Positions 35,806 through 45,397 are shown, counted from the stretch's first letter. The stretch: DNA of 64,000 nucleotides from Pirellulaceae bacterium (GCA_029243025.1 JAQWSU010000006.1:248001-312000), one strand, 5' to 3'. The notes: generated from the letters alone by a model not told the origin. Made by a program: numbers and translations.

Positions 35806-36376
35806 AGAATTCCGCTTCGATCCGTCTGTAATTAGCAACCGCCTTCATTTCTATCGGTTAAGCAACTCAAACAACTTGCGTAAAGCTGAAGGCAACAGAT
35901 CTTAGCGGTTGGAGCAATGACAGCTAAAAAGCGTTTCGCCGCGATTCCACAAAAAGCATTGCTAACCCGCCCCTCAGACGCAACAGCTGGGACAGCTTAG
36001 GCGGAGCGGAAAATCAGCCGATAGCTTCCAGAACGGTCCGTTCCCGCAGTTAAGAACCGATGGATCGATAAGTTGGAACCACGTGGCCCGATCGTCGGCG
36101 TCAAGCTGCAACAGCCGTTCGGGCGGAGACCTTGCCGAACAGATTTCAGTCGCAAAAAACAAGCAATCAGGCTAGGCTGCAGTCGGTTCCGTGGTCCCGG
36201 ATCCGCTCAAAGACACATTTCGCAAACAACTCATTTCAAACGACTTACGACAACAGACGTTTTTTTTAGCCGGAATTTCAAACATGGCGCGTCTGAATTC
36301 GCTCCCCCAAGGTACTTGGAAGCGTTCCGGCAGCAAACTGACTGCCCCTGCTTCACCAACGTCACGGAGAATTCCA
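35806..36376. other. 571-nt divergent intergenic region
   Basis: Between the reverse oxidoreductase and the forward EF-hand gene. It contains a hairpin GAACG-GTC-CGTTC at 36031-36043 and a T8 run near 36260. The frames crossing it (35974-36162 reverse, and the 5' extension of the EF-hand frame from 36191) lack a ribosome-binding site or familiar sequence. A long untranslated leader or small RNA is possible but nothing firm supports it. Confidence 0.4.
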
Positions 36377-36949
36377 ATGCCCACCCTGTTTCGCCTAATC
36401 ACCTCCAGCTTGATCGCCACTTCGATCATGATCGCTTCCGTCCAAGCCGACGACAGCCAACCGTCCGCGGTTGATTCCGGAAAAGCGGCTCAAGAAAAGC
36501 CTGCCGAGAAAAAGAAGCGAGCTCCGAAAAATAAAGTCGACGCGAAAAAACAAGCCGAGCGACGGGCTGTCCAAACCAAAAAACGATTCGCGCGTCTCGA
36601 TCTGGATCAGAGCGGATTTCTCACGATCGAAGAGTTTGTCGTGCTTCCGAAAAAGCTGACCGACGAGGCAAAGATCGAGAAGCGCAAGACAGCGATGAAT
36701 CGGCAATTCACCCGCCGCGATAAGGACCAGGACGGTAAACTGACCCTCGGTGAAATGAAAGCTGACTTGCCGAAGAAATCCAACAACAAAAAAGCGAAAA
36801 ACCGCAAGCAAGCCAACAAGAAAGAGCAGGCGAAAAAGAAAGAGCGAGCCAACAAGAAAGAGCGAGCCAACAAGAATGATCAGGCGAAAAAGAAAGCTAA
36901 AAAGAAGCAACAAGCCGATGAGAAGGAAAAGGCTGCAGCCGCCAATTAG
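36377..36949 (+). CDS. Exported EF-hand protein with lysine-rich repetitive tail
   Basis: 190 residues from the ATG at 36377, with GGAG nine nt upstream. This start gives a signal peptide (TLFRLITSSLIATSIMIASVQAD), while the frame to 36191 does not. Two EF-hand loops are present: DLDQSGFLTIEE and DKDQDGKLTLGE, both with acidic ligands at 1, 3, 5 and 12 or their usual substitutes. The remaining third is almost only Lys, Ala, Asn, Glu and Gln, with repeats of KKERAN. A Ca-binding periplasmic or surface protein is likely; the basic tail could bind anionic polymers. It lies 56 nt before the sigma-factor gene. Confidence 0.85.
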   Translation: MPTLFRLITSSLIATSIMIASVQADDSQPSAVDSGKAAQEKPAEKKKRAPKNKVDAKKQAERRAVQTKKRFARLDLDQSGFLTIEEFVVLPKKLTDEAKIEKRKTAMNRQFTRRDKDQDGKLTLGEMKADLPKKSNNKKAKNRKQANKKEQAKKKERANKKERANKNDQAKKKAKKKQQADEKEKAAAAN

Positions 36950-37005
36950 CGGTCGACTGCGAAAATTTCCCCGGCCCATTTCACCACGATCGGAAGCTGT
37001 CGACG

Positions 37006-37539
37006 ATGCCAGAGACCCCGTTGATCAAACGCTTTTTGCAGCATCAAAACGACTTCATGTCGTATTTGATGGCGATCACTCGTGATCTCAGCGCAGCCGA
37101 AGAGATTTTCCAGAACGCAGCCATCGTGGTGATGGAACGGTCAGTCGATGACGAACCAATTCGCGATTTCCGAGCTTGGTCGAAGGAAATCGTGCGACGC
37201 CAAGCGCTGCGGCATCTGCGCGATGAGAGCAAGAATCAGTGGATGCGATCGTTGGAGCCCCTGTTACTTGATCAAATTACGCGAGTTTTCCTCGAAGACG
37301 ACTCGAGTGAAATGCACGCCAAACAACAATCGCTGGCTCTGAGACAATGTGTCAGTGAAAGCTCGGAGGTCCATCGAAAGATGCTCGCACTTCGCTATGA
37401 GCAACGAGCATCTTTTGCGGACATTGGCCAAGCCATTGACCGATCTGAAATGGCGGTTCAGCGATCTTTATCACGCCTGCGGAAACGTTTGTATGACTGC
37501 GTCCAAAGCAAACTTCGATTGGCGGAGCATGGCGGATGA
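37006..37539 (+). CDS. ECF-type RNA polymerase sigma factor (planctomycete/verrucomicrobial group)
   Basis: 177 residues. The region-2-like part opens with FLQHQNDFMSYLMAITRDLSAAEEIFQNA and contains DFRAWSKEIVRRQALRHLRD. The region-4 helix-turn-helix is MLALRYEQRASFADIGQAIDR plus SEMAVQRSLSRLRKRL. It matches the sigma group usually named from Rhodopirellula and Verrucomicrobium genomes. Its stop overlaps the FecR-type gene by 4 nt (ATGA). That protein, with one membrane helix and a FecR domain, is therefore the likely regulator. The downstream DUF1549/DUF1501 pair may be part of the same transcription unit. Confidence 0.95.
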   Translation: MPETPLIKRFLQHQNDFMSYLMAITRDLSAAEEIFQNAAIVVMERSVDDEPIRDFRAWSKEIVRRQALRHLRDESKNQWMRSLEPLLLDQITRVFLEDDSSEMHAKQQSLALRQCVSESSEVHRKMLALRYEQRASFADIGQAIDRSEMAVQRSLSRLRKRLYDCVQSKLRLAEHGG

Positions 37540-39182
37540 CACACCAAGAACTCGAATCGTTAATCCTGGCCTATTTCGAGAAAGACCTCGATCCGCAGGG
37601 GCAAATGCGGCTCGCCGAGTTACTCGATGGATCATCGGAGGCACGGGCCATCTTCCAGTCCTACATGCAAATTGAGGGAATCGCATTTGGACTTGGACAG
37701 GCCGGTTGTTTGACGGACAACTCAACTCCCTTTCCTTCGGCAGCCAACTCTCCCGTCCCGGCGCTCCCTCCAACCAAACCGATCGAACCCACCCACAAGA
37801 TCGCACCGAGCCAAAACGGTCGCCGAATGATGGGCCTTGGATTGGGTGGTCTCATCGCCCTGTCCCTGGTGGCTTGGATCGCCATCTACTTGGTGCCGGG
37901 TCAACAGTCGCACGAACAGTTAGCGAGTGTGGGTCACATTTCTCGGATTGTGGCCGCCGAATGGATCAGTTCCGCTCCCGACGTTGGCGATGAAGTGTCA
38001 ATAGGAAGCTTTGAGATCCAAAGCGGACTCGTCGAGTTTGAATTCCACAACGGGGCGATCGTGATTTTAGAAGGGCCGGCCCGTTTTGATATCCACTCTG
38101 CCGAGCAGACGTTCCTCCATCATGGTCGTGTTCGCACGATGGTACCTCCTCAGGCTTACGGATTCACGATCGACTCGGCCAACGTCCAAGTGATCGATTT
38201 GGGCACTGAATTCGGCATGGAGGTCGATGACAACGGAACGGCCGAGGTGCACGTGTTCGATGGCGAAGTCGAAGTGTTCGATCGCCAAGATATTTCGACA
38301 AACTATCGGACGTTGCTCGTGGCAGGCGAAGCGATTCGCCGAGATACTAACGGCTTACAGAGTGAAATCGACGCTGATGTAGATGCCTTTGTCGATCAAC
38401 TCACATTAGCAAGTCGCGCCGAAGCACACCTCGAAGAGATGAAGGATAAATTGAGTGAAGCCTTGAGCCAACAGAGTCACGTTGCCAAGCAGTTGCGGGA
38501 GGCGGAAACAACTGCAAAACGGTCTCCCCAATTACAACGTCTCAAAAAGTCATCTCAAAAGGCCAAACAGCGTTGGAACCTGAGGCAAGACACACCCGAG
38601 CTAAAGTCACGGCTTGCTGCAAGAGACGAAGCCAAAGCAAGAGTGGAACAATTGCGACGCAAGTTGATGTTGGACGATCCGACTGGAAAACAGTTGCTAG
38701 AAAAACTGAACCAATCAACGGCATCCCTGGCTGAGTCAAAGCAACGCCTAGCCGAAGCCAACAAGAACCGGGAACCGATTCGAAAAAAATTGCATCGAGA
38801 ATTGCGACACCATCAACACGAACGAAAGCAAGCCCAGTCAGAATTCCGATCGTATCACTCAAAGTTACGAAGTAAGCATCCAGAAATTCGCGAGGTGACT
38901 CAAGAATTCAACCAGGCTCGGAAGCAACTTGATAACTATTTGGCACAGCCGACCTACAACGACCTACAAAAAAAGGCCGAACGGAAAAGAAAAGCCTTTT
39001 TGGCCAAACAACGACAAGTGCTGCAAGATGATAAGTCAATCAAGCGACTACGAGAGCAACTAAACAACAGACGCCGTCAAGCACGTAGACTGCGGCGTGA
39101 TATTCAGCAGCTTCAACAAGCAATCGCAACACAACTTGCCATTCAAGTCGACAACGATCTCAATTCAAGCGATATTGAATAA
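37536..39182 (+). CDS. Membrane FecR-domain protein (putative anti-sigma factor) with long coiled coil
   Basis: 548 residues. Residues 1-55 form a small cytoplasmic helical domain (LESLILAYFEKDLDPQGQ) like the N-terminal part of such anti-sigma proteins. A single membrane helix follows at ~100-121. The FecR beta domain spans about 140-260 (GAIVILEGPARFDI, VIDLGTEFGMEV, VHVFDGEVEVFD). From ~285 to 540 there is a highly charged coiled coil (Lys, Glu, Gln, Arg) in the periplasm, an addition not usual in FecR proteins. It is translationally coupled to the ECF sigma gene and precedes the cytochrome-type gene by 76 nt. Confidence 0.9.
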   Translation: MTHQELESLILAYFEKDLDPQGQMRLAELLDGSSEARAIFQSYMQIEGIAFGLGQAGCLTDNSTPFPSAANSPVPALPPTKPIEPTHKIAPSQNGRRMMGLGLGGLIALSLVAWIAIYLVPGQQSHEQLASVGHISRIVAAEWISSAPDVGDEVSIGSFEIQSGLVEFEFHNGAIVILEGPARFDIHSAEQTFLHHGRVRTMVPPQAYGFTIDSANVQVIDLGTEFGMEVDDNGTAEVHVFDGEVEVFDRQDISTNYRTLLVAGEAIRRDTNGLQSEIDADVDAFVDQLTLASRAEAHLEEMKDKLSEALSQQSHVAKQLREAETTAKRSPQLQRLKKSSQKAKQRWNLRQDTPELKSRLAARDEAKARVEQLRRKLMLDDPTGKQLLEKLNQSTASLAESKQRLAEANKNREPIRKKLHRELRHHQHERKQAQSEFRSYHSKLRSKHPEIREVTQEFNQARKQLDNYLAQPTYNDLQKKAERKRKAFLAKQRQVLQDDKSIKRLREQLNNRRRQARRLRRDIQQLQQAIATQLAIQVDNDLNSSDIE

Positions 39183-39199
39183 AGCAGGATCGCGTTTTG

Positions 39200-39228
39200 T
39201 CCGTTTCACCAGCAATCCGTTTCACCAG
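39200..39228. repeat. 13-nt direct repeat upstream of the DUF1549/DUF1553 gene
   Basis: TCCGTTTCACCAG occurs at 39200-39212 and again at 39216-39228, centre spacing 16 nt, in the 76-nt gap between the FecR-type and cytochrome-type genes. It could be a small duplication or a regulator-binding pair. No inverted symmetry is seen. Confidence 0.6.
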
Positions 39229-39258
39229 TACTTTAGGATTTGATCAACGAGGATCGCC

Positions 39259-41790
39259 ATGTATCGATACGCCGTCTTGCTGTTCAGCGTAACAAGTCTG
39301 GTATGGACCTCGACAAACCAACCGGTCAATGCCGACGAGTTTTCGTTCTTCGAAAAGCGAATTCGTCCGGTATTGGTCGAACATTGTTACAAATGTCACT
39401 CGGCAGAATCCAAGTCCGTCAAAGGAGGACTGCGACTTGACACGCGGGCTGGCATCCGCCAAGGGGGCGACTCGGGCCATGCTGTCGTACCTCGCGATGT
39501 GGACGAAAGTCTCCTGATTAGCTCACTGCGGCACGAATCCTACGAAATGCCCCCATCGGGCCAGCTGGATGATTCGATCATCGCCGACTTTGAAAAGTGG
39601 ATACGCCGCGGAGCACCCGATCCGCGAGATGGCCCTACCAGCGATTCCGAAACCTCTTTGGATGTCGAGGCCGGTCGGAAGTTTTGGTCCTTTCAACCCA
39701 TCACCAATCCGAATCCGCCCACGTCAAGTGATCCGACTTGGTCCGTCAACCCCATCGATGATTTCGTCCGAGCCCAATTAGATCGGGTTCAGCTGCGACC
39801 GAATCCTGACGCCAATCGCGAAACGCTGATCCGCAGGCTGTCATTCGACCTGCTTGGACTCCCCCCCACGCCACAACAGATTGACAAGTTTGTGGCTGAT
39901 AGCTCTGACGATGCGTATGAGAATTTGGTTGATCGCATGTTACAGTCAAGCCATTTTGGTGAACGCTGGGGCCGTCACTGGCTGGATGTTGTTCGCTTTG
40001 CCGAATCCATGGGAAAGACACGAAACTATCCATTCCCATTCGCCTGGAGATACCGGGACTACGTCATCAATTCACTGAATGCCGATAAGCCGTATGACCA
40101 ATTCATCACTGAACAATTGGCGGGAGATCTGCTCCCCGCCGAAAGTGACAAACAACAAGACGAACAACTGATTGCAACCGGCTTCCTCGCACTCGGCTCA
40201 CACGATCTGAATCAAAATAATCGAGCAGTGTTCACGATGGATGTCGTCGGCGAACAAATCGATACAACAAGTCGTTCTTTGATGGGAATGACTGTTGCCT
40301 GTGCTCGATGTCATGATCACAAATTTGATCCCATCCCCACACAAGACTACTACGCGCTGGCGGGCGTATTTCGCAGCACGTCGATGCTGAATGGCTACGG
40401 AAACAAGCGTCCGAACAAACAAACCTACAACCAAGACGGTCTCTTCCATGAGCTGAACACGACGAAAACCGTCAAAAATTCACGCCCGCAAACCAACCGC
40501 AACGCAAAGCGGCGATCCCCGAAGCTATCCGCCGCCAACGCGCGACAATTGGCCAAAGCGAAACGAACCGTCAAAGAGTTGCGGCAACAAATCAAGCAAA
40601 TTGGCTCAAACCAAAGCCTCGAACCAAAACAAATTCGGGCACAAACGGCTCCACTACGACGGCAGCTTCAACAGATCCAAAAACGCGTCCGCAATTTGAG
40701 TAAACGAGCCGAAGCCGCAAAAGCTCCCAAGCGGAAAAAGGTCAAAGACAAGGAACCAGCGGTGAGCGGATCACTGGCAATGGGTGTGACGGAGGCCAAA
40801 CGGCCCCAAGACTGTCAAATCAACATTCGCGGCGATGTCAAACGACTCGGCCCGAGTGTGCCGCGTGGCTTCTTGCAAGTTGTCTCATTACCAACCACCA
40901 TCCCGGAAGATGTCAGCGGCCGCCTTGAACTGGCCCAATGGCTCACGCACCCAGAACATCCATTAACGTCTCGTGTAATGGCCAATCGCGTCTGGCATCA
41001 TTTGTTTGGTCGAGGACTGGTAAGGACAGTCGACAACTTTGGGACGACCGGATCAGCTCCTTCCCATCCAGAACTGCTAGACTTTCTTGCTCGTCATCTG
41101 ATGCAGGAAAACTGGTCAATCAAACAGCTGGTAAAATTAATTGTGCTCAGCCGCACTTACCGTCTCAGCAGCGAGTTTGACCAGCACAACTACGAAGTTG
41201 ATCCGGACAATCAATGGGTCTGGAGAATGAACCGACGACGCCTCGAAGCCGAATCAATTCGAGACGCCATGCTGGCGGCAAGCGGTTCGCTCCAGCTGCA
41301 ACCACCCACGGGATCGGTTGTCCAAGATTTCGCGATTTCCGAACTGGGACGACGCCAAAACACTCCAACTACCTTCCTCGATGACGTCCATCGCACCATT
41401 TACTTACCGATTGTGCGATCGAAAGTACCCGCCTTTCTCACGACCTTTGATTTTCCCGAGCCAAGCGAAGTGAATGGTCGACGCGATGTGACCACGGTCC
41501 CGACTCAGGCCTTATTTATGATGAACAACCCGTTCGTCCTCAAACAAGCTCGACTGATGGCGCAAGACGCGCTCGCCGACCAAAGCATTGACAACGATGA
41601 GGACCGCCTGCAACTCGCTTATCAAAAGCTTCTGGGACGCCGGGCGACATCCGAACAGATCGAGCGCTCATTGAATTACATTAACGGTACAGTGGAAACC
41701 GAAAACTCCACAAAAGAAGCTCAGCTTGGAATCTGGACAGACGTGATGCAAGCACTGATCGCGAGTTCGGAATTTCGTTATCGCAGTTAA
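39259..41790 (+). CDS. DUF1549/DUF1553 protein with PSCyt1-type cytochrome c domain (second copy)
   Basis: 843 residues from ATG with GAGG upstream. A signal peptide lies at ~1-26 (ending NADE). The PSCyt1 heme site is CYKCH near residue 42. PSCyt2/DUF1549 carries CARCHDHKFDPI, and PSD1/DUF1553 lies near the C-terminus (HPLTSRVMANRVWHHLFGRG, TVPTQALFMMNNPFVLKQ). Compared with the copy at 30841-33927 it is ~185 residues shorter. The middle beta section is replaced by a Lys/Arg/Gln-rich helical stretch (~410-500). It sits downstream of the sigma/FecR pair and 82 nt before the DUF1501 start at 41873. Exported; the reaction is unknown. Confidence 0.95.
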   Translation: MYRYAVLLFSVTSLVWTSTNQPVNADEFSFFEKRIRPVLVEHCYKCHSAESKSVKGGLRLDTRAGIRQGGDSGHAVVPRDVDESLLISSLRHESYEMPPSGQLDDSIIADFEKWIRRGAPDPRDGPTSDSETSLDVEAGRKFWSFQPITNPNPPTSSDPTWSVNPIDDFVRAQLDRVQLRPNPDANRETLIRRLSFDLLGLPPTPQQIDKFVADSSDDAYENLVDRMLQSSHFGERWGRHWLDVVRFAESMGKTRNYPFPFAWRYRDYVINSLNADKPYDQFITEQLAGDLLPAESDKQQDEQLIATGFLALGSHDLNQNNRAVFTMDVVGEQIDTTSRSLMGMTVACARCHDHKFDPIPTQDYYALAGVFRSTSMLNGYGNKRPNKQTYNQDGLFHELNTTKTVKNSRPQTNRNAKRRSPKLSAANARQLAKAKRTVKELRQQIKQIGSNQSLEPKQIRAQTAPLRRQLQQIQKRVRNLSKRAEAAKAPKRKKVKDKEPAVSGSLAMGVTEAKRPQDCQINIRGDVKRLGPSVPRGFLQVVSLPTTIPEDVSGRLELAQWLTHPEHPLTSRVMANRVWHHLFGRGLVRTVDNFGTTGSAPSHPELLDFLARHLMQENWSIKQLVKLIVLSRTYRLSSEFDQHNYEVDPDNQWVWRMNRRRLEAESIRDAMLAASGSLQLQPPTGSVVQDFAISELGRRQNTPTTFLDDVHRTIYLPIVRSKVPAFLTTFDFPEPSEVNGRRDVTTVPTQALFMMNNPFVLKQARLMAQDALADQSIDNDEDRLQLAYQKLLGRRATSEQIERSLNYINGTVETENSTKEAQLGIWTDVMQALIASSEFRYRS

Positions 41791-41872
41791 CTGAGATGGA
41801 AGCCGGTATCAGAAGCCGACTCGCTGAAAGAGCTTGCGGCAAGCCGCTCACATTCCCCCCAGAGGTGACCCT

Positions 41873-43249
41873 ATGTTAAATCAACTCGAAACCTGCTCGC
41901 GACGACAATTACTCAGACGCGGCAGCTTGGGGTTTGGCTATCTCGCCTTGGCCGGATTAGCGAATTCAAGCCGGGCCGAAGACGCATTTCAAGGTCCTCT
42001 TGCCGTTAAGCAACCGCATTTCGCTCCGCGTGCAAAACGCGTGATCATGATGTTTATGCAAGGTGGGCCATCACACGTCGATACGTTCGACTACAAGCCC
42101 GAGCTTCAAGCCGGCCAGGACAAAACCTATCAGGATCCGAACGGTCGCCGCCGCGGCAAGCTTTTGCCTTCCCCCTGGAAATTCTCCCAACACGGCGAAA
42201 GCGGCTTGGAAATATCAGAACTATTTCCGCACCTGGCAAAGCATGCGGACGAATTGTGTTTGTTGAATAGCATGCACACCGATAACCCGGCTCACCCACA
42301 AGCCACGATCATGATGCACACCGGATCGATTAACTTTGTTCGCCCCTCCGTCGGTAGCTGGTCCGTCTACGGATTGGGCACCAGCAACCAAAACTTACCA
42401 GGCTTTGTCACGATCAATCCGGTGGGAAATCTTGGCGGAACTCAAAACTACGGCTCCGCTTTTTTACCCGCGGCTTATCAAGGTACCCGTATCGATGTGG
42501 GAAACAATCCGATCGCGAATATCCACAGCCAACGAAGTCGCCGCGAACAGCGAAAATATTTGGATTTGTTGCAATCCATGAACCAAGACAATTTGGATAT
42601 TGCCCGGGTTGATCCAGAACTTGAAGGTGTCATCGAAAGCTATGAGTTGGCCTTTCGCATGCAATCCGAGGTTCCCAACCTGCTGGACTTATCGAACGAA
42701 TCCGAGGCGTCCAAAGACAACTACGGCATGAACGACCGAAAGACGGCTGCCTTTGGTACCCAATGTTTGATGGCTCGGCGACTTGCCGAAGCAGGTGTCC
42801 GATTTATCGAAATCACTCACCGAGGCTGGGATCAACACAATTCGTTGCGCACCAAACTCCCAAACAATTGCCAGGCCGTCGATCAACCTATTGCCGCGCT
42901 CATTTCAGATCTCAAACAGCGAAACCTACTCGAAGATACCTTGCTGATTTGGACGGGTGAATTTGGAAGAACACCGACAGACCAGAATAATGGCAATGGA
43001 CGGCGACACAACAATCGCGGTTTCACCACTTGGCTCGCAGGCGGAGGCGTCCAAGGTGGAATGAGATACGGAGCCACCGATCCGGTGGGAATGGCGGCCG
43101 TCGAAAACAAAGTTCACGTCCATGATCTACACGCCACGATCCTCCACCTGCTTGGCATGGACCATGAACGATTAACCTATCGGTATTCAGGTCGCGATTT
43201 CCGTCTCACCGATGTGCACGGAAATGTCGTCCATGACATTCTGACCTAA
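41873..43249 (+). CDS. DUF1501 protein with Tat-type signal (second copy)
   Basis: 458 residues from the ATG at 41873, chosen for the AGAGGTG ribosome-binding site; an upstream in-frame start at 41834 is less likely. The N-terminus has CSRRQLLRRGSLGFGYLALA, a twin-arginine signal. The body shows VIMMFMQGGPSHVDTFDYKP, HRGWDQHNSLR and LLIWTGEFGRTPTDQ. It shares these landmarks with the copy at 29365-30825, and like it follows a DUF1549/DUF1553 gene. Expected in the periplasm as partner of the cytochrome-type protein. Confidence 0.95.
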   Translation: MLNQLETCSRRQLLRRGSLGFGYLALAGLANSSRAEDAFQGPLAVKQPHFAPRAKRVIMMFMQGGPSHVDTFDYKPELQAGQDKTYQDPNGRRRGKLLPSPWKFSQHGESGLEISELFPHLAKHADELCLLNSMHTDNPAHPQATIMMHTGSINFVRPSVGSWSVYGLGTSNQNLPGFVTINPVGNLGGTQNYGSAFLPAAYQGTRIDVGNNPIANIHSQRSRREQRKYLDLLQSMNQDNLDIARVDPELEGVIESYELAFRMQSEVPNLLDLSNESEASKDNYGMNDRKTAAFGTQCLMARRLAEAGVRFIEITHRGWDQHNSLRTKLPNNCQAVDQPIAALISDLKQRNLLEDTLLIWTGEFGRTPTDQNNGNGRRHNNRGFTTWLAGGGVQGGMRYGATDPVGMAAVENKVHVHDLHATILHLLGMDHERLTYRYSGRDFRLTDVHGNVVHDILT

Positions 43250-43304
43250 GCATCACTCACAAGTCGAAAATGCTTTAGTTGACTTGCACTCACCTATCCA
43301 CGGC

Positions 43305-43733
43305 CTAGGACAACTCAGCAAAGCGTCGAAATTCCATTTCGGTCATGAAGATGCCTTCGCGAGGAAGCTGTATCAACAGCTGCGCATCCGGCCACCCGAC
43401 CGCTTGCAGCAATTGGTTCCAGGCCTGAGTTGAAACGGTTCCTTTTATCTCAACGCTGTTCAGACCCGTCGATCCGTCATTCAATTGCCCATCGAGTTGC
43501 CAGTTTGTCTTCGACTCCACGCCGACCCAAACAAACGAGCCATCCGGCTCAATAAACATTCTTGGAAAACTCTCCAAACACGACAGGACTTCCTCAAAAG
43601 ATCGTGGCAATGGAGGTACGATCTTCGTCGACGGCAGGTCGATCACCTGACGGACAACGCCCTGGAGAGAAACCACCTGATAAACCAGGTCATCTTTGGG
43701 TGCAGCTTGCAAAATGACGTGCATCGGAATCAT
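43305..43733 (-). CDS. Small protein of unknown function
   Basis: 142 residues from the ATG at 43733; a GTG at 43754 or an ATG at 43724 are alternatives. It starts MIPMHVILQAAPKDDLVYQV and is mixed alpha/beta, with three Trp in its second half (FVWVGVE, TNWQLDG, VGWPDAQL). No signal peptide, membrane segment or known motif. The composition looks like a real cytoplasmic protein and it converges with the DUF1501 gene after 55 nt. I do not recognise the family. Confidence 0.65.
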   Translation of the reverse strand: MIPMHVILQAAPKDDLVYQVVSLQGVVRQVIDLPSTKIVPPLPRSFEEVLSCLESFPRMFIEPDGSFVWVGVESKTNWQLDGQLNDGSTGLNSVEIKGTVSTQAWNQLLQAVGWPDAQLLIQLPREGIFMTEMEFRRFAELS

Positions 43734-44092
43734 CACCGTCTCACATCGCCTCACGAATCAATGGAAAATTAAAATTGCATTAATGCCAGCACGAGCGGGC
43801 CATGAGAGATGACAATAACTCGTATCATTTTTAGCTTTAACAGGTTGAACCGCGAAATCAAATTGGCAATCACAGCTCTGATCGAAGAGAAACATCGCAA
43901 TTTGCTTTATCGAACTCTTCGCCCTAGGTATATTGAAGGTTGAAGTCGGCAACACCGTTGACACGTTCATGCCTCCACGGCGTTTTCGGATTCAAACACG
44001 GGTTTCTCAATCCGTCCTTCTTCTCAAATTCACTACGATAGATTTACATGTTCAAGAGTCTCGCATACATCACACTTGGGGGGAACCTAGTC

Positions 44093-45397
44093 GTGAAACA
44101 CACGTCGCTAGTTTTCATATTATTGATTGCGATTTCGGGCAGCATCCAAGCACAGGAGGACCGCTCCGTCGTGAAAGCCTTTTTGACCGATACGGCCCCT
44201 GAGCTTGACGGCGAAATCAGTCCGGGTGAATGGGATGCAGCAGGTCCACCGATCCAGGTGATCCCAGAAGATCCGGGGACCGCTTTTCCAGACGACCCCT
44301 TCGGAGGTCCGGACGATTTGAGTTTTCAATTTCGCGTGATGTGGGAACAGCCATGGACCGCTTACTTTCTGTTCGAAGTCACCGACGACATCGCGATGGA
44401 CCAAGTACCCAGCAATGCTTGGGAGCAGGATCAAGTCGAGTTATTTATGGATGGCGATGACTTGGAAGGCAGCTCGGACATTGCCAGCTATCAATGGTGG
44501 GACAGTGCCGAGACATATGGCAAACTCGGAGCAAGCCGTTTTGCAGGCACCTTCGAGGGCAATACGGCCATCATGTCGGAGTTTATCGACGATTTCTACG
44601 AAGATGAATTCGGCGCGTTTGGCGTCGCGACCGCATCAGAAACGGACGAGGAAGCCAACTATGTCGTAGAATACGCCGTTTCATTAGAGCCGATGTTTGA
44701 CGCAGGAGTCTTCGATGGTACCGCGGCAGGTGACGTCGAGCAAATTGTCGCCGAAAACACGGTTGTTAAATGGACCGCCTGTGTCTCCGACGATGACAAT
44801 TTCGGTGATGGCACGGCAGGACGCTCACACACTGCCTGCTACTATCGAGCAACGGAAGACGCAGACTGGAGAGATTCAAGTGCGTTTGCCGACCTCACCT
44901 TTGTTGGCCCCTATACTGGCGAAACACTGCTCGGCGATTACAACGAAAATGGCCAACTGGATTCCGCCGACTTGGATTTGCAAGCGAAAGCAATCCAAGA
45001 TCAGGATTTAAACTTTGATGAAAACCAAGACGGTGTGGTTGATGTCGCCGATCGCTTGGTCTGGCTCGACAATTATAAGAACACTTGGATGGGTGACGCC
45101 GACTTAAATGGCGAATTTGACAGCTCCGACTTCGTAATCGTTTTCGCCGAAGCAAAATACGAAAACGGCGAGCAGGCCAACTGGACGCAGGGCGATTGGA
45201 ACGGAGACACACAATTCGATTCGGGTGACTTCGTAGCGGCCTTCAACAGCGCCGGCTATGAAGCCGGATTACGTCCTGACGGCCCAAATCCCATCGTGGC
45301 CGCAGTCCCAGAACCGGCCAGTTTGGTGCTCTTCGTTCTCGGACTCGGCTTGCTGTTGCAAACACGACGGCGAGTCGGAACCCGCTGGCTGAGCTGA
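44093..45397 (+). CDS. Secreted CBM9-like protein with dockerin-like loops and PEP-CTERM anchor
   Basis: 434 residues from the GTG at 44093, which follows GGGGGGAAC by 8 nt and yields a clean signal peptide (MKHTSLVFILLIAISGSIQA). The ATG at 44048 is an alternative. Residues ~25-265 resemble a family-9 carbohydrate-binding domain (APELDGEISPGEWDAAG, WTAYFLFEVTDD, WEQDQVELFMDGDD). Four EF-like loops follow (DYNENGQLDSAD, DENQDGVVDVAD, DADLNGEFDSSD, DWNGDTQFDSGD). The C-terminus is a PEP-CTERM sorting signal: VPEPASL, hydrophobic helix, then RRRVGTRW. It is unusual to carry both the dockerin-like module and a PEP-CTERM tail. It likely binds glycans at the cell surface. Confidence 0.88.
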   Translation: MKHTSLVFILLIAISGSIQAQEDRSVVKAFLTDTAPELDGEISPGEWDAAGPPIQVIPEDPGTAFPDDPFGGPDDLSFQFRVMWEQPWTAYFLFEVTDDIAMDQVPSNAWEQDQVELFMDGDDLEGSSDIASYQWWDSAETYGKLGASRFAGTFEGNTAIMSEFIDDFYEDEFGAFGVATASETDEEANYVVEYAVSLEPMFDAGVFDGTAAGDVEQIVAENTVVKWTACVSDDDNFGDGTAGRSHTACYYRATEDADWRDSSAFADLTFVGPYTGETLLGDYNENGQLDSADLDLQAKAIQDQDLNFDENQDGVVDVADRLVWLDNYKNTWMGDADLNGEFDSSDFVIVFAEAKYENGEQANWTQGDWNGDTQFDSGDFVAAFNSAGYEAGLRPDGPNPIVAAVPEPASLVLFVLGLGLLLQTRRRVGTRWLS

